The translations under genes and the position numbers were made by a program. A DNA stretch of 19,685 bases, from NCBI GenBank assembly GCA_964453575.1, contig CAYVRW010000041.1:1-19685 (forward strand). Direction: 5' to 3'. This document shows, piece after piece, positions 1-7,998 of this stretch (position 1 is the stretch's first letter; every line of letters begins with the position of its first letter). Under the pieces are notes generated by a model. It ran no database searches, was not told the DNA's origin, and saw only the letters and a program-made list of their open reading frames with translations. This DNA comes from JABDBK01 sp964453575. GTDB lineage: Bacteria > Pseudomonadota > Gammaproteobacteria > DSM-16500.

Positions 1-2037
1 CCAATCGCAAAATTCATTCCAAGTAAATTCATAAAGCGTTTGTGACAACCAATCAAATCGATAATTAGCAAGCGCTTCATGTGCATCATGAATTGTTTTT
101 TGTAAGCGTGACAAAATCCAACGATCTGCAAGAGAGAGTTCACCTGGCGCAATTTCTTTATTTTCAGTATTCATCAACACATAACGCGCTGCATTCCATA
201 ATTTATTACAAAAATTACGGTAACCTTCCAGGCGCGCTAAATCAAAACGAATTTCGCGGCCGTAAGATGCCAGCGCACAAAAAGTAAAACGTACCGCATC
301 CGTTCCATAAGCATTAATGCCGTGAGGAAAATGATCACGTGTGGTATTTTCGATTTTTTGTGCCATGGCAGGCTGCATGAGTCCATACGTACGTTTACGT
401 ATTAAATCATCTAAAGAAATGCCATCGATTAAATCAAGGGGATCAATAATATTGCCTTTGGATTTAGACATTTTCTGGCCATCGCTATCGCGAATCAGTC
501 CTGTAATAAAAACTTCTTTGAAAGGCACTTTGCCGGTAAATTTAAGCCCCATCATAATCATGCGGGCAACCCAAAAGAAAATAATGTCAAAGCCAGTGAC
601 TAGCACATTCGTTGGATAAAATGTTTTGAAGTCAGGGGTTTCTTCAGGCCAGCCTAACGTTGAAAAAGGCCAAAGGGCTGATGAAAACCAAGTATCTAGC
701 ACATCATTATCTTGAGATAACTGCACACCGATTGGAATTTCATGGCGTAAGCGTACATCTTTTTCATCAAGACCAACATAAATTCTGCCTCTATCATCAT
801 ACCAAGCAGGTATGCGATGGCCCCACCACAATTGGCGGCTAATACACCAATCTTCAATATTATGTAACCATTGAAAATAGGTTTTATTCCAATTTTCTGG
901 AATAAATTTGATATCGCCATTTTCTACGGCTTCAATTGCAGGTTTGGCAAGTGGTTTCATTTTCATAAACCATTGCTGGGTAAGATAAGGTTCTATCACA
1001 ACTCCTGATCGATCGCCTCGAGGAATTTTTAAGATATGCTTATCAATTTTTTCAATTAAACCTAATACTTCTAAATCTTTAATCATTTGCTCGCGTGCGG
1101 CAAATCGTTCCATGCCTTGATAAACTTCGGGAGTGTTTTCGTTTAAACAAGCATCCGGCGTAAAAATATTAATAGGCGTAAGTCCATGACGCTGACCAAC
1201 CTCAAAATCATTAAAATCATGAGCAGGAGTGATTTTAACGCAGCCGCTACCAAAGGTTTTATCTACATATTCGTCGGCAATAATAGGAATAGTGCGGCTA
1301 GTCAAAGGCAAATGGGCATGTTTGCCTATGAGATGTTGATAACGTTCATCTTCAGGATGCACCGCAATGGCCACATCGCCTAACATGGTTTCTGGACGAG
1401 TCGTTGCAACTGTAATATGACCTTGATCATCTGCTAAAGGATAACGAATATGCCATAATTTTCCTTCTTCTTCGGAACTCAACACTTCAAGGTCTGAAAT
1501 AGCCGTCAATAATTTCGGGTCCCAATTGACTAAACGCGTACCGCGATAAATTAAGCCTTCTTCGTATAGACGCACAAACACTTCGCGTACTGCATGTGAC
1601 AGGGAATCATCCATAGTAAATTTTTCGCGCGACCAATCGGCAGAAATGCCCAGACGTCTAAATTGACGTGTAATGGTGTCACCTGATGTATCTTTCCATT
1701 CCCATACTTTTTTAACAAAAGCTTCGCGGCCTAAACCATGGCGTGATTTGCCCTCAAACATAAGTTGTCGTTCAACCACCATTTGGGTAGCAATACCCGC
1801 ATGATCCGTGCCCGGTTGCCAAAGTGTATTGTCGCCTTGCATGCGATGAAAGCGAATTAAAATATCCATAATCGTCGCACCAAAACCATGGCCCATGTGC
1901 AAACTGCCTGTCACATTAGGCGGCGGTATCATCAGGCAATAAGGTTTGCCATCACCGCTAGGTGCGAAATAATTTTTTTGTTCCCAGGTTTGATACCAGT
2001 GTTGTTCTATGCTTTGCGGATTGTATGTTTTTTCCAT
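1..2037 (-). CDS. valS: Valyl-tRNA synthetase, C-terminal part outside window
   Basis: Class I aminoacyl-tRNA synthetase that charges tRNA-Val in the cytoplasm. The gene runs off the window edge: 679 codons are present and the last visible one is Trp, so roughly the anticodon-binding and C-terminal coiled-coil parts are missing (the family is usually about 900-950 residues). Visible are the N-terminal Rossmann segment with PPPNVTGSLHMGH (HIGH signature as HMGH, residues 47-50), the editing domain region including TTRPETMLGD and DFNDFEVGQRHG, and KMSKS at residues 522-526. It starts at ATG 2037, two bases after the holC stop, with no clear Shine-Dalgarno sequence, which suggests translational coupling in the pepA-holC-valS operon. 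Adjacency of holC and valS is also seen in E. coli. Identification is certain. Confidence 0.98.
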   Translation of the reverse strand, partial: MEKTYNPQSIEQHWYQTWEQKNYFAPSGDGKPYCLMIPPPNVTGSLHMGHGFGATIMDILIRFHRMQGDNTLWQPGTDHAGIATQMVVERQLMFEGKSRHGLGREAFVKKVWEWKDTSGDTITRQFRRLGISADWSREKFTMDDSLSHAVREVFVRLYEEGLIYRGTRLVNWDPKLLTAISDLEVLSSEEEGKLWHIRYPLADDQGHITVATTRPETMLGDVAIAVHPEDERYQHLIGKHAHLPLTSRTIPIIADEYVDKTFGSGCVKITPAHDFNDFEVGQRHGLTPINIFTPDACLNENTPEVYQGMERFAAREQMIKDLEVLGLIEKIDKHILKIPRGDRSGVVIEPYLTQQWFMKMKPLAKPAIEAVENGDIKFIPENWNKTYFQWLHNIEDWCISRQLWWGHRIPAWYDDRGRIYVGLDEKDVRLRHEIPIGVQLSQDNDVLDTWFSSALWPFSTLGWPEETPDFKTFYPTNVLVTGFDIIFFWVARMIMMGLKFTGKVPFKEVFITGLIRDSDGQKMSKSKGNIIDPLDLIDGISLDDLIRKRTYGLMQPAMAQKIENTTRDHFPHGINAYGTDAVRFTFCALASYGREIRFDLARLEGYRNFCNKLWNAARYVLMNTENKEIAPGELSLADRWILSRLQKTIHDAHEALANYRFDWLSQTLYEFTWNEFCDW

Positions 2038-2039
2038 GA

Positions 2040-2483
2040 TTATGCGTCTACTGAAGTTGTTAATTTATGAGTGGTAATTTCAAAACCATTGCTGCGATAA
2101 GTGCGGTAATGTTCTCTTGATAGCGTCTGGATATTTTCATCATGTGAGACTATCTCGATGACTCGTGCAAATTGAGTATAAAACATAGGTACCTGATGGC
2201 TTAAATTAATTAAAATATCCCGTTGGCTATCGGGTTTTAACTGAAAGCCAATTTGGATAGGCGGTGAAAGCTCTGGGCCTTCTCCCACTAAATTATGCGG
2301 AAGAAAACTATCATCGCGATAGGTCCATAATAATTCATCCAGCACATGGGCATCCGACTCATTTTCAGCATGAATATAAATTCTATGCCTATTTTTATAA
2401 GCTTTTTCTATCAATCGGCAAGCGAAATCAAAACGGTCCTTTTGACCGCTTTCCTGCATAATGTAAAAGTCTATTCTTGGCAT
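2040..2483 (-). CDS. holC: DNA polymerase III chi subunit
   Basis: Chi subunit of the clamp-loader complex. In the family it binds psi and the C-terminal tail of SSB, linking the polymerase III holoenzyme to single-stranded DNA. The product is 147 residues, the E. coli size. It contains SFLPHNLVGEGPE, matching the conserved family stretch SFVPHNLAGEGP, and a C-terminal REHYRTYRSNGFEI resembling RERYKAYRVAGFNL of E. coli. The frame stays open upstream to 2573, but that would overlap pepA by 86 bases. The ATG at 2483 lies four bases after the pepA stop and gives a protein beginning MPRIDFYIMQ, matching the E. coli start MKNATFYLLD. No good ribosome site precedes it, so coupling to pepA translation is likely. 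Confidence 0.95.
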   Translation of the reverse strand: MPRIDFYIMQESGQKDRFDFACRLIEKAYKNRHRIYIHAENESDAHVLDELLWTYRDDSFLPHNLVGEGPELSPPIQIGFQLKPDSQRDILINLSHQVPMFYTQFARVIEIVSHDENIQTLSREHYRTYRSNGFEITTHKLTTSVDA

Positions 2484-2487
2484 AAGT

Positions 2488-3990
2488 TTAATGCTGTTTT
2501 TTTCCAAATCGGTTAATGAGATATTGCGTGAGTAACGGTACAGGACGTCCAGTCGCATAACGATCATTGCCACCCATCATAGCGGCAGTTCCTGCGACAT
2601 CCAAGTGTGCCCAATGAAATTTTTTGGCAAAACGTGATAAAAAGCAAGCCGCGGTGATGGTGCCTGCTGCGCGGCCACCCACATTGGACATATCAGCAAA
2701 AGGACTTTTAAGTTGATCTTGGTATTCTTCCCAAAGCGGCAGCTGCCAAACGCGATCATGACTTTCTAATCCTGCTGTGATTAAATCATTGGCAAGGGAC
2801 TCTTGATTTGACAGCATGCCAGTTGCATGATGGCCTAAAGCTATAACTACAGCGCCGGTCAAGGTGGCAATATCAATGACCACTTCAGGCTTATAACGTT
2901 CACAATAAGTTAAAGCATCGCATAATACCAAGCGGCCTTCTGCGTCAGTATTCATGATTTCAACGGTTTGTCCAGAAAGGGTAGTGACGATGTCTTCAGG
3001 TTTGTTGGAAGTACCGGAAGGCATGTTTTCTGCAGCAGCAAGTATGCCTACAATATGGCCCGGCAATTTCATCTCAGCAGCTGCTTTAATAGTACCTAAT
3101 ACAGTGGCGGCGCCGCACATATCGTATTTCATGCCCACCATGCTATCTGCCGGTTTAAGCGACACACCGCCGGTATCAAAGGTAATGCCTTTGCCTATGA
3201 GCGCGACAGGGGCTTTATGTTTTCCCGGGCCTTTGTATTCTAAACAAATAAGTTTGGCATCTTGCGCACTGCCTTTCGCAACGGATAACAGAGCATTCAT
3301 GCCTAATTTTTTCATGGCATCTTCTTCAAGGATTTTAACCTTTATGGATTTGTATTCTTTAGCGAGTTTTTTTGCTTCTTTAGCAAGATAGCTAGGCGTG
3401 CAAATATTGCTAGGCATATTGGCCAGGTTTTTAGTGAGTTCAATGCCGCTGGCGATGCTTAAAGCTTGATCAACGGCAGTTTCACAGGCCGTAGTGATTT
3501 GTTGTTTAGGAACATGCAAGCTAATGGCTTCCAGTGAGCTGGGGTTGTCATTTTTGCTTTTAAAATGATCATATATATAAGTTGCATCAGCTATTACTTC
3601 AATAGTGTATTTAATTTTCCATGCAAGGGTATGTTTTTCGACTTCTAATTCAGTTAAGCAAGAAGTGATATGTTTAGTTTTTGCTGAGGATAATGCTTTA
3701 ATGCTGCATTGTATTATTTTTTTGTAATCTCTGACAGTATGTTGTTCATTTTTTCCGCATCCCACTAATAATACCCGTGGTATGTTGAGCTTAGGAATTT
3801 GATAAAGAAGTAAAAACTGACCAATTTTTCCTTGAAAATCATTATGTTGCATAATATCTTTCAAATGACCATGGCTTATTTCATCAAGTTTCTTGGCGCT
3901 GGGAGAAAGTTCATGTTTTTCATAGATGCCTACTATGATGCAGTCTGTACGTAACTTTTTAATATCGGTTGATTCTAAATTAAATTTCAT
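2488..3990 (-). CDS. pepA: Leucyl aminopeptidase (M17 family)
   Basis: Cytosolic zinc/manganese leucine aminopeptidase. The E. coli homologue also binds DNA and helps XerCD site-specific recombination. The product is 500 residues. The metal ligands can be placed as K267, D272, D290, D349 and E351, each exactly three below E. coli numbering, with catalytic K279 and R353. The signature NTDAEGRL is at 347-354. The N-terminal domain is present and similar to E. coli. An upstream in-frame ATG at 4002 exists. The ATG at 3990 is chosen because GGGAG stands five bases before it and because MKFNLES then aligns with the E. coli start MEFSVKS. First gene of the pepA-holC-valS operon, divergent from lptF. 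Confidence 0.97.
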   Translation of the reverse strand: MKFNLESTDIKKLRTDCIIVGIYEKHELSPSAKKLDEISHGHLKDIMQHNDFQGKIGQFLLLYQIPKLNIPRVLLVGCGKNEQHTVRDYKKIIQCSIKALSSAKTKHITSCLTELEVEKHTLAWKIKYTIEVIADATYIYDHFKSKNDNPSSLEAISLHVPKQQITTACETAVDQALSIASGIELTKNLANMPSNICTPSYLAKEAKKLAKEYKSIKVKILEEDAMKKLGMNALLSVAKGSAQDAKLICLEYKGPGKHKAPVALIGKGITFDTGGVSLKPADSMVGMKYDMCGAATVLGTIKAAAEMKLPGHIVGILAAAENMPSGTSNKPEDIVTTLSGQTVEIMNTDAEGRLVLCDALTYCERYKPEVVIDIATLTGAVVIALGHHATGMLSNQESLANDLITAGLESHDRVWQLPLWEEYQDQLKSPFADMSNVGGRAAGTITAACFLSRFAKKFHWAHLDVAGTAAMMGGNDRYATGRPVPLLTQYLINRFGKKQH

Positions 3991-4051
3991 ATTAGCTCCC
4001 ATTGGGTATAGAATGATCGTAATTTTACAGTGTTTTATGCAGAAGTACTAA
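3991..4051. promoter_or_regulatory. Divergent pepA/lptF intergenic region
   Basis: Only 61 bases separate the pepA and lptF start codons, so promoters for both operons must lie here or extend into the coding ends. The pepA Shine-Dalgarno (GGGAG on the minus strand) is visible. AT-rich hexamers such as TAAAAT (minus) and TATAGA (plus) could be -10 boxes, but no matching -35 box is convincing. Confidence 0.35.
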
Positions 4052-5179
4052 ATGATTATTTCACGATATTTAATTAAAGAAATTTTTAGTGCCTTATTTT
4101 CCGTATCTTTTGTGATGCTCTTGATCTTTTTGAGCAATCAATTGATACGTTATTTAAAATATGCTGCCAATGGCAAGATTGCAGCAAGTGTTGTCATGCA
4201 ATTAATGGGTTTAGAAATTCCTTATTTATTAGTCTTATTACTGCCCTTGGGATTATTTTTAGGGATTATCTTCGTCTACGGGCGTTTATATGCCGAAAAT
4301 GAAATGCGAGTCATGCAAGCTTGCGGCATGAGTACCCGACGATTATTAATGATTACCAGTACCTGCAGCGTGTTGGTAGGTCTTGTGGTGATGGTGCTGG
4401 CACTTTGGGTGAATCCTTACCTCGCTACTGAAAAAGACAAACTTCTTAAAAAAAGCATGGCCACGGAAAATATTTTGGATGTGTTAGTGCCAGGGCGCTT
4501 TCAAGCAAGCAGTGATGATAATCGTGTAGTATATGTTGAAAATATCGATAAAGAACATAAAGGCGCGAACAATGTGTTTATTGCGGAACAGCGCAAAAAT
4601 GCAGAAAATGCGAATGCAAATTCATGGAGTGTGCTGTCAGCGGCCAAAGGTTATCAGTTGCGTGATCAGGTGACCAAAGACCGTTTTGTCGTGACGACGG
4701 ATGGCTATCGTTATGAAGGTACGCCTGGACAAATGGAATATAAAATTATTCAATTTAAAAAATATGCAGTTCGCATTATTGATCAAGTGATAGGTTCCGG
4801 ACGTCAAGCAGAAGAAGGAATGTCTACACGACAATTGTTGGATACTTATCAAACGAATAAAAGTGCCGCTGAATTACAATGGCGTTTTTCTATGCCGCTA
4901 TCAGCGATTTTATTAGCGTTGCTTGCAGTGCCGTTGAGTCATTTGCGTCCTAGACAAAGTCGTTATGCGCAAATCTTTCCTGCACTGTTAATTTATATTA
5001 TTTATATTAATTTGTTATTTGTCGTGCGTGATCGAATTGAGCAAGCTACCTTACCATCTTACATGGGTGTATGGATGGTGCATGGACTTTTAATAAGCGT
5101 GATTGTTGTTGCTTATTCACAAGTTTTCTCTTTCTTCTCATTATTAAAACCGAAAAAATGGCGGGTGAAAGCATTATGA
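4052..5179 (+). CDS. lptF: LPS export permease LptF
   Basis: One of the two transmembrane subunits of the LptB2FG ABC transporter, which extracts lipopolysaccharide from the inner membrane and passes it to LptC and LptA. The product is 375 residues (E. coli 366). The YjgP/YjgQ pattern is clear. Three N-terminal membrane helices lie at roughly 12-34, 54-78 and 98-122. The cytoplasmic coupling segment YAENEMRVMQACGMS follows helix two. A periplasmic beta-jellyroll region spans about 125-268 (including RFVVTTDGYRYEGTPG). Three C-terminal helices start near 272, 300 and 335. The coupling loop is expected to contact LptB, which is not encoded here. The stop overlaps the lptG start as ATGA, so the two genes are translationally coupled. 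Confidence 0.96.
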   Translation: MIISRYLIKEIFSALFSVSFVMLLIFLSNQLIRYLKYAANGKIAASVVMQLMGLEIPYLLVLLLPLGLFLGIIFVYGRLYAENEMRVMQACGMSTRRLLMITSTCSVLVGLVVMVLALWVNPYLATEKDKLLKKSMATENILDVLVPGRFQASSDDNRVVYVENIDKEHKGANNVFIAEQRKNAENANANSWSVLSAAKGYQLRDQVTKDRFVVTTDGYRYEGTPGQMEYKIIQFKKYAVRIIDQVIGSGRQAEEGMSTRQLLDTYQTNKSAAELQWRFSMPLSAILLALLAVPLSHLRPRQSRYAQIFPALLIYIIYINLLFVVRDRIEQATLPSYMGVWMVHGLLISVIVVAYSQVFSFFSLLKPKKWRVKAL

Positions 5180-6246
5180 AAATTCTGCAGCGCTATATTA
5201 TAAAAAGCGTCATGGCTTCCACTGCACTTATTTTTTCAATCGTAATGGCATTGACTTTTGTCATGGGCATGCTGCGCGAGTTGCATAGCATAGGTGAGGG
5301 TGATTACGGTTTATGGCAAGTGATTTTACATGAATTATTTATGTTGCCGCATGATATTTATCAATTTTTCCCCATGTTGGTATTGCTAGGCGGTGTATTA
5401 GGCTTAGGTGCATTGATTGCCAGCCATGAATTAACAGTGATGCGTGCAGCAGGTGTTTCCATGAAACGCATTATTATATCGGTAGTGTGCGCAGCATTAC
5501 TTTTAATTGTGATAGCCACCATGATGGGCGAACTGATTGCACCGCGCGCGAATTTTATTGCAGAAAAACAAAAATCAATAGCGCAAACCGTAGGACAAAC
5601 AGTTGTGACCACATCGGGTATTTGGGTACATGAAGGCAATGATTTTATTCATATCGATAGAGTGATTGGGCGTCATCAATTACAGGGCGTGACTCGTTAT
5701 GAATTTGATGATAACCATCGTATGTTAGCGACTTATTTTGCGAAATCCCTGGATTTTAATAAAGGCCAATGGATCGCGCATGATTTGAATAAAACGATAA
5801 TAGGGCAAGAAAAAACAGAAAGTCAGCAACAAGATATTGCAGAATGGAATTTGAAATTAACGCCTAGTCTTTTAAGCGTAGGCATGATTGAAGCCGATTC
5901 CATGTCACTGCCAAAGCTAAATCAATATTCGCGTTATTTATTCGAAAACCGCTTGGAATCAAGCGCATTCCGGCTTGCGTTTTGGCAGCGTATTTTTCAG
6001 CCTTTAACCACGTTAGTTATGCTTTTGCTCGCTATTCCATTTGTGTTCGTGGCTCCTCGATCAACGACCATGAGTAAAAGAATTTTATTGGCCGTGGTAT
6101 TAAGTTTTATTTTTTATGTATTAAATGCTTTTTTCGGTGAATTTAGTATTGTTTATCGATTCCCTCCGTTGCTGGCCGCCTTACTGCCGACGTTGTTATT
6201 TATCGTTGGCGGTGGTTTGTGGACATGGCGGTTTAGGGCGCGGTGA
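5176..6246 (+). CDS. lptG: LPS export permease LptG
   Basis: Partner permease of LptF in the LPS transporter. The product is 356 residues (E. coli 360), with the same fold: N-terminal helices near 12-33, 62-82 and 100-120, the coupling segment ASHELTVMRAAGVSMKR, a periplasmic jellyroll from about 125 to 265 (TTSGIWVHEGNDFIHIDRV), and three C-terminal helices. The open frame extends upstream to 5071. The ATG at 5176 is chosen because it overlaps the lptF stop (ATGA) and begins MKILQRYIIK, the usual LptG start. No rho-independent terminator in the ordinary sense follows; the palindromic repeat beginning 18 bases downstream could act as one. Confidence 0.96.
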   Translation: MKILQRYIIKSVMASTALIFSIVMALTFVMGMLRELHSIGEGDYGLWQVILHELFMLPHDIYQFFPMLVLLGGVLGLGALIASHELTVMRAAGVSMKRIIISVVCAALLLIVIATMMGELIAPRANFIAEKQKSIAQTVGQTVVTTSGIWVHEGNDFIHIDRVIGRHQLQGVTRYEFDDNHRMLATYFAKSLDFNKGQWIAHDLNKTIIGQEKTESQQQDIAEWNLKLTPSLLSVGMIEADSMSLPKLNQYSRYLFENRLESSAFRLAFWQRIFQPLTTLVMLLLAIPFVFVAPRSTTMSKRILLAVVLSFIFYVLNAFFGEFSIVYRFPPLLAALLPTLLFIVGGGLWTWRFRAR

Positions 6247-6263
6247 ACATCCTCATTATCAAC

Positions 6264-6410
6264 TAGGGCTTGTTTACAATTCTACTATGCTGGCTGAAAA
6301 CCTGCGATATTCTGCGCTTCGCTGCTCATTTACCCACAACGTAAACTGCGCTGCGATGCTCGAATATCACAGGTTTTCCTCTCAGCCTAGCGAATTGTAA
6401 ACAAGCCCTA
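6264..6410. repeat. 147-bp palindromic MITE-like element
   Basis: The outer 19 bases, TAGGGCTTGTTTACAATTC, recur as a perfect inverted copy at 6392-6410. Inside, AAAACCTGCGATATTC is matched on the other arm with one mismatch, and the arms continue imperfectly towards the centre (ATTTAC against GTTTAC). The whole unit can therefore fold into one long hairpin. It begins and ends with TA, as expected if a Tc1/mariner or IS630-type transposase inserted it with TA duplication. It has no plausible coding content and no transposase is nearby, so it would be a non-autonomous element. It lies between the convergent lptG and toxin genes and may serve as a bidirectional terminator. The class is inferred; the inverted structure is directly visible. 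Confidence 0.8.
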
Positions 6411-6430
6411 AATAATTGGGATCTAATCCG

Positions 6431-6769
6431 CTAACTACCTAACAAATGTTTTTTAAGAATGCTGTTTAATTCATTTTGATCTTTGTCATTTAACATCCCA
6501 ATTTTTTTAATAATTAAACGAATATCGATAGTAAATATTTTTTGACGAATAATGGATGGTGCATTTAAACCAGCAGCTGTTAAGTCAATAATAGGATGGT
6601 CATCAAACCAATGACTATTTTTTGCAGTTGTCACCATTAACAAAGTAATATGACCTGTTTTACTTTGATGATTTTCTGAACTTAATACCACTGCAGGACG
6701 TTTTTTTGTTCTTGGTGAATCGGTAAAGGGGAAAGGGACAGCAACAACAGAATAGGGTTTATAAGTCAT
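6431..6769 (-). CDS. PemK/MazF-family toxin (type II TA)
   Basis: Predicted 112-residue endoribonuclease toxin of the MazF/PemK fold, which in the family cleaves mRNA at short sequence motifs. The family pattern is visible: an N-terminal strand SVVAVPFPFTDS, then KKRPAVVLSS containing the conserved Arg-Pro, then HITLLMVTT, and later APSIIRQKIFTIDI. An in-frame ATG at 6784 would add five residues. The ATG at 6769 is preferred because GAGG sits six bases before it and MTYKPYSVV fits the family start. It overlaps the antitoxin gene by 11 bases, the classical coupled arrangement. Target specificity cannot be read from the sequence. Confidence 0.88.
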   Translation of the reverse strand: MTYKPYSVVAVPFPFTDSPRTKKRPAVVLSSENHQSKTGHITLLMVTTAKNSHWFDDHPIIDLTAAGLNAPSIIRQKIFTIDIRLIIKKIGMLNDKDQNELNSILKKHLLGS

Positions 6770-6983
6770 CAAAAGCCTCGTCATCTTCTTTAGAATCCCA
6801 TTCCGATAAGGTGGATTTTAATGCTTTATGATATTCATAATCAAAAGGAGACACTTTCATTAAAATCACTTTATTATTTACTACTTCAAAAGCAATACCG
6901 TCGCCTGAGTGTAAATCTAATTTTTCCCGAATGGCAGCAGGGATAGTTGCCTGGCCTTTTTGAGTTAACTTAGAGATATACAT
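6759..6983 (-). CDS. AbrB/MazE-type antitoxin
   Basis: Antitoxin of 74 residues, first gene of a toxin-antitoxin operon. The N-terminal half is a SpoVT/AbrB swapped-hairpin DNA-binding domain: SKLTQKGQATIPAAIREKL followed by LHSGDGIAFEVVNNKVILMK. The acidic C-terminal tail (STLSEWDSKEDDEAFDDL) is the part that in this family wraps around the toxin and neutralises it. It is preceded by a strong ribosome site, AAGGAGG, five bases before the ATG, consistent with antitoxin being made in excess. A promoter and a large dyad lie immediately upstream, so autoregulation is likely. Confidence 0.9.
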   Translation of the reverse strand: MYISKLTQKGQATIPAAIREKLDLHSGDGIAFEVVNNKVILMKVSPFDYEYHKALKSTLSEWDSKEDDEAFDDL

Positions 6984-6999
6984 AAATACCTCCTTAAGG

Positions 7000-7049
7000 T
7001 AATACTGTAATACTTACTTATAGTATAGCAGTAATATATTAAAACGCAA
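7000..7049 (-). promoter_or_regulatory. Promoter and dyad operator of first TA operon
   Basis: On the minus strand, TTGCGT (7049-7044) and an extended -10, TGC then TATACT (7027-7022), are 16 bases apart. The -10 sits inside an imperfect inverted repeat with 15-base arms at 7000-7014 and 7022-7036, matching at 12 of 15 positions around a 7-base centre. The left arm also contains TAATACT twice in tandem. Position and symmetry fit autorepression by the AbrB-type antitoxin. Binding itself is inferred. Confidence 0.6.
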
Positions 7050-7099
7050 AGAGCTAGATTTTTCTAAAGCATTTATTGCCTCATTTTTAATCATATCTA

Positions 7100-7108
7100 T
7101 GCTATTAT
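7100..7108 (+). promoter_or_regulatory. Extended -10 promoter of gene at 7150
   Basis: TGC followed by TATTAT, 41 bases before the start codon, with no good -35 at the normal distance. It lies within a stretch (TTTTTAATCAT, then ATGCTATTATTAAAG) that closely resembles the region upstream of the gene at 11851. Confidence 0.5.
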
Positions 7109-7149
7109 TAAAGTGATATAAAAGACATTTGATGAGCGAGGAGTAAAAG

Positions 7150-7965
7150 ATGAAATCAGAACGAAAAGATTTTGACATTCAGCTTATGCTAAATGAGCAT
7201 CATCGTTGTGGAACTTATTTGGGTTCGGTTATTAAAGATAAATTACTGAATGAAGTACCAGAACTTAAAAATCAAACATTTGATACGATTGAAAGTATAA
7301 TAACAGCATATAAAAAAATTGCTGATATTAAAATTTTATCTCTCTCATCAGAATTAATCGCAGCACTAAACAGTTATGATGCAATTAAGAAATTGAATAA
7401 TATTTCAATGGATGCCAAAAAAACCGTTCAAGATTATGAGGCTGAATTTAAAAAGAGCGAAACACAAGCCGCTCTCAATTCAAATCCAGATAAGCAAGTT
7501 GATCTATTTGTCCAAAGAATCAGGTTTTGTATTGCAAAAAAACCGGAGGAAGAATTAGATAAAATATTTCTTGAGAGAGCAGATGCCGCTAAAAAAGGTC
7601 ATAAACTCTTCAAAAATAAAGCGGGTAAAGACGCATACATAGATGCATTGAGAGATTGGGTTAAATGGATTGATACAAACCTGGGTCGAAATGAAGCAAC
7701 TCTATTGAAAATAGCTTTAGCAAATCATATATATACTAACGAGAAAGAAAGTGGACATTATCTCGGAGCAGAAAGAAATGTATTGCGTTCTTCAACTCAT
7801 TCAGCTAAAACGACTCATATGGGCACAGCGCAAGGAATTTTATCAAAAGGTCTTTATCGCACTGATTTTAGTTATTTCAATGATCTTGATAATTTAAAGA
7901 GAAAGGAAGCCAGGAACGCAGCGGGAAGGGAAACTGGCGTCAAATTTACAAAACCAAAAAAATAG
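7150..7965 (+). CDS. Hypothetical protein with shared C-terminal domain (copy 1)
   Basis: A 271-residue, mostly helical and charged protein with no signal peptide or membrane segment; I do not recognise a named family. The start has a good ribosome site (GAGGAG, followed by taaaag). Residues 1-135 are unlike the neighbours. Residues from about 136 to 262 align with the C-terminal parts of the genes at 7999 and 9157. The shared marks are KKDAYI-type helix start and L-R-D-W (KDAYIDALRDW, 160-170), KIALANHIYT (187-196), the motif TTHMGTAQGIL (221-231) and a basic end (KRKEARNAAGR). The gene stops at an amber codon, and the downstream gene continues in the same frame. Promoter style and AT-richness match the other accessory genes. 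A translocated effector is a possible role but is inference. Confidence 0.8.
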   Translation: MKSERKDFDIQLMLNEHHRCGTYLGSVIKDKLLNEVPELKNQTFDTIESIITAYKKIADIKILSLSSELIAALNSYDAIKKLNNISMDAKKTVQDYEAEFKKSETQAALNSNPDKQVDLFVQRIRFCIAKKPEEELDKIFLERADAAKKGHKLFKNKAGKDAYIDALRDWVKWIDTNLGRNEATLLKIALANHIYTNEKESGHYLGAERNVLRSSTHSAKTTHMGTAQGILSKGLYRTDFSYFNDLDNLKRKEARNAAGRETGVKFTKPKK

Positions 7966-7998
7966 TTATTTTATGACAGCCGTGAGCGCGATAGATAT

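Noticed and set aside
2954..3391. 145-codon open frame opposite pepA
   Set aside because: Shadow of a strongly conserved gene on the other strand; no ribosome site and no recognisable motif.
6125..6400. Plus-strand open frame of 91 codons across the lptG end
   Set aside because: It overlaps lptG out of frame and then runs through the palindromic repeat; no coding character of its own.
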